Assembly: GCA_958510875.1 (NCBI GenBank)
Contig: OY294072.1
Location: 1,054,001-1,118,000 of the forward strand
Reading direction: 5' to 3'
Length of the DNA: 64,000 bases
Source: Endomychus coccineus
Taxonomy: Eukaryota; Arthropoda; Insecta; Coleoptera; Endomychidae
Translations under genes and position numbers: made by a program
Part shown: positions 57,048 to 64,000 of the stretch, one piece after another
Position numbering within the stretch: the stretch's first letter is position 1
How the letters are laid out: each line of letters opens with the position of its first letter
Notes under the pieces: model-generated
What the model saw: the letters and a program-made list of their open reading frames with translations, nothing else
What the model was told of the DNA's origin: nothing
Database searches by the model: none

Positions 57048-60000
57048 TTAAGAACAGCCATCGACATGAACTATGGCTCATGATATCCAGAAATATGTTC
57101 TAAATTTGAATCCGTGACTGAAAATCATTTTATGATCCTCGTAGCTGAACGCGTACACTCCTGAATCTGAAGATGTCATATCTTCAGTTTTTGAAATAAT
57201 CGCGACAATGTACGAAGCGAACAAATCGTCGATCTAGACGTTTACATTGGGTATGATTAAAGCGTTATTGGAACGGCTATCGCCATTAACTATAGATCGG
57301 GATGTTCAGAAATATGTTTTTATTTTGAATCCAGGATCAAAAATGATTTTAGGATCCTCTTGGGTAAATGCGTATACTCCTGGATCTGAAGATGTCATAT
57401 CTTCTGTTTTCGAGATAAACGCGAGAATGTACAAAGCGAACGAATCGTCGATCTAGAAGTTAACATTGGGTATACTGAAATCGTCATCAGAACAGCTATC
57501 GACATGTACTATGGATCGAAATATTCAGAAATATGTTTTAAATTTGAATCCGGGACTAAAAATCATTTTAGAATCCTCTTGGCAGAACGGGTAAACTAAT
57601 GGATCTGAAGATGTCATATCTCCAGTTTTCGAAATTAACGCGACGATGTACGAAGCGAACAAATCGTCGACCCAGACGTTTACATTGGGTATACTCAAAT
57701 CGTTATGAGAACAGCCATCGACATGAAGTATGGGTCGGGATATCCAAAAATATGTTTTGAATTTGAATCCGTGACTAAAACTGATCTCATATTCCTCGTA
57801 GCTGAACGCGCACACTCATGAATCTGAAGATGACATATCTTCAGTTTTCGAGATAAACACGACAATGTTTGAAGCGAACGAATCGTCGAACTAGTCGTTC
57901 ACATTGAGTATACTAAAATCGTTTATTGGATCAGCTATCGACATGAAATATGGGTCAGGATGTTCAGAAATATATTTTGAATTTGAATCCGCGAATAGAA
58001 ATGATTTTCGAATTCTCTTGGCAAACTCGTACACTCCTGGATCTAAGGATGGCATATCTTCAATTTACGAGATAGATGAGGCAATGTACAAAGCAAACGA
58101 ATCGTCGATCTAGACATTTACATTTGGTATACTCAAATCGTTATTAGAACAGCCATCGAAATGAACTATGGGTCGGTATATCCAGAAATATGTTTTACAT
58201 TTGAATGCGGGACTAAAAATGATTTTATAATCCTCGTAGCTGAACGCGTACACTCCTGAATCTGAAGATGTCATATCTTCAGTTCTCGAGATGAACGCGA
58301 CAATGTACGAAGCGGAAGAATTGTCGATCTAGACGTTTACATTGGGTATATTGAAATCGTTATAAGAACCGCTATCGACATGAGCTATGGGTCGAGATGT
58401 TCAGAAATATGTTTTAAATTTGAATACGGAACTAAAAATGATATCATAATCCTCGTAGCTGAACGCGTACACTCCTGAATCTGAAGATGTCATATCTTCA
58501 GTTTTCGAGATAAACGCGACAATGTACGGAGCGAATGAATCGTCGTTCTAGACGTTTACATTGGGTATACTGAAATCGTTATAAGAACAGCTATTGACAT
58601 AAACCATGGGTCGGGATTTTCAGAAATATGTTTCAAATTCGAATCCGGGACTAAAAACGATTTTAAAATCGTCTTGTCTGAACGTCTACACTCCTGGATC
58701 TGGAAATGTCATATTTTCAGTTTCCGCGATAAACGCGACAATATACGCACGAATGAATCGTCGATCTAGACGTTTACATGGTGTATACTAAAATCGTTAT
58801 ATGAACAGCTATCGACATGAACTATGGGTCGGGATGTTCAGAAATATGTTTCAAATTTGAATCTGGCACTAAAATGATTTTAGAATCCTCTTGGTTAAAC
58901 GCGTACCCTTCTGGATCTAAAGATGTCATATCTTCAGTTTTTTAGAAAAACGCGACATTGTACGGAGCGAACGAGAAGTCGATCTAAACGTTTACATTGG
59001 GTATACTAAAATCGTTATAAGAACAGCTATTGACATGAACTTTGAATCAGGATGTTCAGAGAAATGTTCTAAATATGAATCCGGGACTAAGAATGATTTC
59101 AGAATTCTCTTGGTCGAACGCGTACACTCATGGATCTGAAGATGTCATATCTTCAGTTTTTGAGATAAACACGACAACGTATGAAGCGAATGAAACGCCG
59201 ATCTAAACGTTCACATTACGTATACTAAATTCGTTATAAAAACGGCGATCGACATGAACTATGGGTCGTGATGTTCAGGAATATGTTCTAAATTTGAATA
59301 TGGAACCAAAAATGATTTTAGAATTCTTTCGGCTAAACGCGTACACCCCTGAATTGGAAGACGTCATATCTTCAGTTTTCGAGATAAACGCGACAACGTA
59401 CGAAGCGAACGAATCGTCGATCTAGACGTTTCAATTAGGTATACTAAAATCGTTATTAGAACAGCTATCGATATGAAACATGGGTCGAGATGTTCAGAAA
59501 TATGTTCTGAATTCCAATCCGAGAATAGAAACGATTCTAGAATTCTCTTGGCTAAACGCGTACACTACTTGATCTAAAGATGTCATATCTCCAGTTTTCG
59601 AGATAAACGAGACAATGAACGAAGCGAGCGAATCGTCGATCTAGACGTTCACATTGAGTATATTGAAATCGTAATAAGAACAGCTATCGACATGAACTAT
59701 GGGTCGGAATGTTCAGAAATATGTTTTAAATTTGAATACAGGACTGAAAATGATTTCAGAATGCTTCCGACTAAACGCGTACACTCCCGGATTTGAAGAT
59801 GTTATATCTTCAGTTTCCAAGATAGACGAGACAATGTACGGAGCGAACGGATCGTCGATCCAGACGTTTGAATTGAGTATACTAAAAGTGTTGTTAGAAC
59901 AGCAGCTATAGACATGAACTATGAGTCGGGATGTTCAGAAATATGTTTTGAATTTGAACCCGAGACTAGGAATGATTCCAGAATTCTCTTGGATAAACGC

Positions 60001-61498
60001 GTACTTTCCTGGATCTGGAGATGTCATATCTTCAGTTTCCGAGATAAACGTGACAAAGTACGGAGCGAATGAATCGTCGATCTAGACGTTTACATTGGGT
60101 ATGATTAAATTGTTATTAGAACAGCTATCGACATGAAATATTGGTCAAGATGTTCAGAAATATGTTTTAAATTTGAATCCGAGACTAGAAATGATTTTAG
60201 AATTCTCTTGGCTATACGCGTACACTCCTGGATCCAAAAAGGTCATATCTTCAGTTTTCGAGATGAACGAGACAATGTACGAAACGAACGAATCGTCGAT
60301 CTAGACGTTCACATTGGGTATACTGAAATTGTAGCGGATGAATCGTCGATCTAGATTGTTTACATTGGGTATACTGAAATCGTTATAAGAACAGCTATCG
60401 ACATGAACTATAGTTCGGGATGTTCAGGAATATGTTCTAAATTTGAATATGGCACTAAAAATGATCTGAGAATTTTTCGGGCTAAACGCGTACATTCCTG
60501 GATTTAAATACGTCATATCTTCAGTTTTCGGAACAAAACGAGACGATGTACGAAGCGAACGGATCGTCAATCTAGACGTTCACATTGGGTATACTCAAAA
60601 CGTTTTCAGAACAGCCATCCACATGAACTATGAGTTGGGATATCCAGAAATATGTTTTAAATTTGAATCCGGGACTAAAAGCGATTTTATAATCCTCGTA
60701 GCTGAACGCGTACACTCCTGAATCTGAAGATGTCATATCTTCAGTTTTCGAGATGAACGAGACAATGCACGAAACGAACGAATCGTCAATCTAGACATTC
60801 ACATTGGGTATACTAAAATCGTAGCGAATGAATCGTAGATCTGGACGTTCACATTGAGTATTTTGGGATCGTTATAAGAACAACTATCGATATGAAGCAT
60901 GGGTAGGGATGTTCAGAAATATATTTTAAATTTGAATACGGGAATGAAAATGATTTTAGAATTCTTTCGACTAAACGCGTACACTCCAAGATTTGAAGAT
61001 GTCGTATCTTCAGTTTTCAAGATAAACGAGACAATGTACGAAGCGAACGAATCGTCGATCTAGACGTCTAAATTGCGTGTACTAAAATCGTTGTTAGAAC
61101 AGCTATCGACATGAACTATGAGTCGGGATGTTCAGAAATTTGTTTTAAATTTGAATCCACGACTGAAAATGATTTTAGAATCTTCTTGACTGAATCCTCC
61201 TGGATCTGAAGATGTCATACGTTCAGTTTTCGAGATAAACGTGACAAAGTGCGAAGCGAATGAATTTTCGAACTGGCGTTCACATTGGGTATAATAAAAT
61301 AGTTATAAGAATAGCTATTACCATGAACTATGAATCGGGATGTTCAGAAATAAGTTTCAAATTTGAATCCGAGACTAAAAATGATTTAAAAATCTTCTTG
61401 GCTGAACGCGTACACTCCTGGATATGAAGATGTCATATATTGAGTTTTCGAGATGAACGCGACAAAGTACGAAGCGAATGAATCGTCGATCTGGACGT
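57048..61498. repeat. ~219-bp satellite array, block 3
   Basis: About 20 monomers of the same satellite, starting inside a monomer after the LINE (AACAGCCATCGACATGAAC). Ends in TCGATCTGGACGTT at 61498. Open frames are artefacts. Confidence 0.95.
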
Positions 61499-62048
61499 TG
61501 TAACGAAGGGTCGTTACTAATTAATATTATTGCCCAAGTAAGTCACCTCTACCGAAATAAAGGAATCAAACTTTGTTACACTATGTGTATAAAAACACGA
61601 CAGCAGAGTGTAGCCAAAAAGGGGGACTTTGAAAGAAAAAAAAAACCGATCAAAACTTGGAAAAAAAAATCTGAAAATTTTATTTTTGTGTCTTTGCCTT
61701 ATAAAATGAGAGTAGGTATCGGGGCACCTTGGGCGGCCAGACAGAGAGCCTTATCAGATGTAGGCAACCAGTGATACACTCGTGCATGCGCGGTATGCCC
61801 AGACAGGTATCGGTAAGTACTGACCCTGTATTACCGGCCTGGGTAGACGGTTAGGGTGTGGTCTCGCCTCTAACATCTAGGTGTTACCTGGTAGACGGTT
61901 AGGGTGTGGTCTCTGACCGCTAGGGGCCCTTCTGCTATGGTTGTATGATGGAGACCGAGTAGTGGTAATCAGCCTGTATATACAAGATCGTTCAAGGTAG
62001 ACAGCAAGCAATATGTGAGGTTAGGGAGAACTTCAATGTAAAGCAGCA
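61499..62048. other. Unclassified repeat-like segment between satellite and copy B
   Basis: Starts TGTAACGAAGGGTCGTTAC, which looks like an LTR beginning, with TATAAAA at about 61587 and a purine run (61630-61670). Two copies of GGTAGACGGTTAGGGTGTGG follow (61842 and 61890). An open frame at 61478-61774 starts in the satellite and is not convincing. It could be a solo LTR or a fragment; not resolved. Confidence 0.4.
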
Positions 62049-64000
62049 TCAAAATATTTTTCTACACACGGGAATCGAACCCGAGGAATGAAATCCAGAG
62101 CCAATTCCTTAACCGCTCAGCTATGGAGGAATTGAGAACAAGCGATTTTAATATTGTAGATATAACCGCGGTGTATCCGGGCTGAGTGATAAGTGCGAGT
62201 ATATTGCAGTCTATATGATGCAGGTAATAGTTTTACATGACGTTAGTCATGCAGGTATGTCACGAAGCGAGGTATGGAATGTGAGACTTCATAGCGCTAG
62301 CCCATAGGGGTTTTGAAATAGTGTTGTTTGTACATGTCGTCAGTCACGTGATTTTTGAAAGAGACCGGGCATTCATCGGAGGTATCATGGGAGGGCTGCT
62401 GTTCCTTGAATGCATAGATGGAATGTTATATATAGTATAGAAATGATATCTTCTGCATCTCTCTCAAACGCGATGTTTATAAGGAAATTACTTTCAAAAA
62501 CGTTTATTCAAGCTGTCTGTACCTTACTTGATTGCTATATTACAAAATGCGATTTCAATCATCTTAAACATATATGGAAATTATTTTTAGTATACAAAAT
62601 GGAGTTGGGAGACTTCAATGGGGTATGGAATGTGAGGTTATACAGATTGTTTATGTATGACGTTAGTCATGTGAATTTGAATGAAGCTGGCGCGATCTCC
62701 AACGAGACAGGTGTGTATGTGAGGTTATACAGAGTGTGCAGGTATAATGATGTCTATCACGCAGGTCTTCAGCGAGGTATCTACCTTGCAATGGAATGTG
62801 GGGTTGTTTGTACATGCCGTTAGTCGCAGGGTTTTGTCTGAGTTATAATGATATCGTACGCGGCGCATTGTCTGCCCCCACAAGTCTTCAATAAGGGGTC
62901 ATAACATCTAACATGCGATAGTTTACAAAAATGCTGCTTCTCATAATAGCGATATTATGAAGCGTTTGCAGAAATAACTATTAAATCATCTAAGGACTTT
63001 TTGCTTGATTAGTACTAGCGAGTACAATATTCGTTATAATATCATAAGTATGCATCATTAGCTTACTTATGCGATAAGATTGTGCTAAATCATGTCCAAC
63101 AGCAATGTATTCAACTTGGAATTATCGTAATGATGCGCGCGATCCTTCAATGTTAAAGTAGTTTCATAAGTTATCCGAAAGTAATATGAATATATATAAA
63201 ATGTTTTTCCAAAATTATTTCCGAAGTAAACATAATTCGCTATAATATTCATTCATGTATGTTTCATAAATTATCCGATATAAATCAAATAAGTTTTGTG
63301 GCAGGTTGAACAATATTCACTATCATATTTTGCGGTAGAGCTACAGCTGGTTCGAGAGATAAGAAAGATACGCCGATCACCTTCAAACGCGATGAGAATA
63401 CTTTATTTTAAATCACACATGTAGTATGTATATATTCAAATCATATTGATTGTAAATCGCATAATATGATCCGAAATCTAGCTGCTGCTGGGTGTAGCCC
63501 AATACCTATACAGAATCTAGACGAAGCGGTGTTACGCATCAAGATGATTATTCGAACTGTCTGTACGGCTCGATTGCTATATAACAAAATACATTTTTAA
63601 TCATCTTAAACATATAGATGTGCTAATATAATTTTTTCAGTATGCAAAAATATACTAATAAAACATTTTTCATCGACACACATTTCTTCATAGGATAGTT
63701 AGCTTTTTATAAAATTCAATCAATTTCAATGGGAAACATATATGCGAGGGAGTTTTATAGAGATCGAACTCATTTCCCCAACCACCCAAGAGGTAGAACT
63801 ATGATGAGGAATAGATGTGGATAATGATAATAATCATATGAATATCTTCATAAGCGCTAATCTATATGACATTCAAACACATGCTTCATAAAAGTCTGAA
63901 TATTGAGTAGAGCTATAGTATCTTCTTCATAAGCGATCATTATCAACATTCAGACACTCGTTTAGCACGTGATTCAACAGCCTGGCATCATCGTTCACGA
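62049..64000 (+). repeat. 2-kb direct repeat, copy B (runs off the window)
   Basis: Near-identical to 1671-3600, including tRNA-like head, shared non-coding open frame and AT-rich tail. Small indels, for example at about 62790 and 62835, separate the copies. The last bases reach the CATCATCGTTCACGA hairpin that precedes element 1 on the left. The homologous position continues toward a Polinton ATPase, so another element may begin beyond the edge. Confidence 0.9.
62061..62131 (-). repeat. tRNA-like segment in copy B
   Basis: Minus strand with the A-box-like TAGCTGAGCGG and B-box GGTTCGATTCC, as at 1681-1752, with slightly different anticodon-arm bases. Acceptor arms again do not pair. tRNA-derived repeat rather than a tRNA gene. 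Confidence 0.55.

Overview
The window is non-coding-rich eukaryotic DNA, most likely from an arthropod and probably an insect. The evidence is Polinton/Maverick elements with adintovirus-like gene sets, GT-AG introns, AATAAA signals, a DUF4817-type mariner-like transposase remnant, a LINE, an LTR element, (AC)n microsatellites and a long satellite array. I see no clear single-copy host gene. Nearly all coding sequence belongs to integrated, virus-like mobile elements. The species cannot be named from the sequence.

Layout: (1) 1-1216 is an inverted fragment of a Polinton, closely related to the element at 5-14 kb. (2) 1217-4350 is a repeat-rich arm starting with a Polinton-type AGTAGATG end. 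(3) 4350-14777 is Polinton element 1: packaging ATPase, a conserved Polinton protein, a fibre-like coiled-coil protein, integrase, PLA2/pX-like capsid protein, adenain-like protease, penton, major capsid protein, a spliced MSV199-type gene and a small membrane protein. It has palindromic inverted repeats at both sides and no DNA polymerase. (4) 14778-15867 is a right terminal arm ending CATCTACT. (5) 15868-26484, 51216-52388 and 57048-61498 are one ~219-bp satellite array. (6) 26485-51215 is Polinton element 2, a 24.7-kb element inserted cleanly in a satellite monomer with long terminal inverted repeats and a 6-bp target duplication (AGAATC). It carries polymerase B, integrase, ATPase, protease, capsid genes, a six-exon gene and several unknown genes. 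A fold-back element (29145-31440) and a mariner-like element (41312-42956) are nested in it. (7) 52389-57047 is an LTR-retrotransposon fragment plus a LINE inside the satellite. (8) 62049-64000 repeats 1671-3600, suggesting another Polinton begins past the window end.

The Polinton genes together form a virus-like set: protein-primed polymerase and integrase for replication and insertion, ATPase and protease for packaging and maturation, double-jelly-roll MCP, penton and PLA2 protein for the particle. Most genes in both elements carry one or more nonsense or frameshift lesions, but both major capsid genes and both small membrane-protein genes are open.

The most interesting signals are: a candidate -1 ribosomal frameshift site (A AAA AAC) joining the PLA2/pX-like frame to the protease frame, which lacks an AUG at the homologous point in both elements; two intron-containing Polinton genes; 46-bp palindromes centred on TGACGTCA at mirror positions in element 1; and a shared ~59-bp subterminal array in both Polintons. 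All similarity statements come from reading the sequence and from memory of the families; no searches were run.
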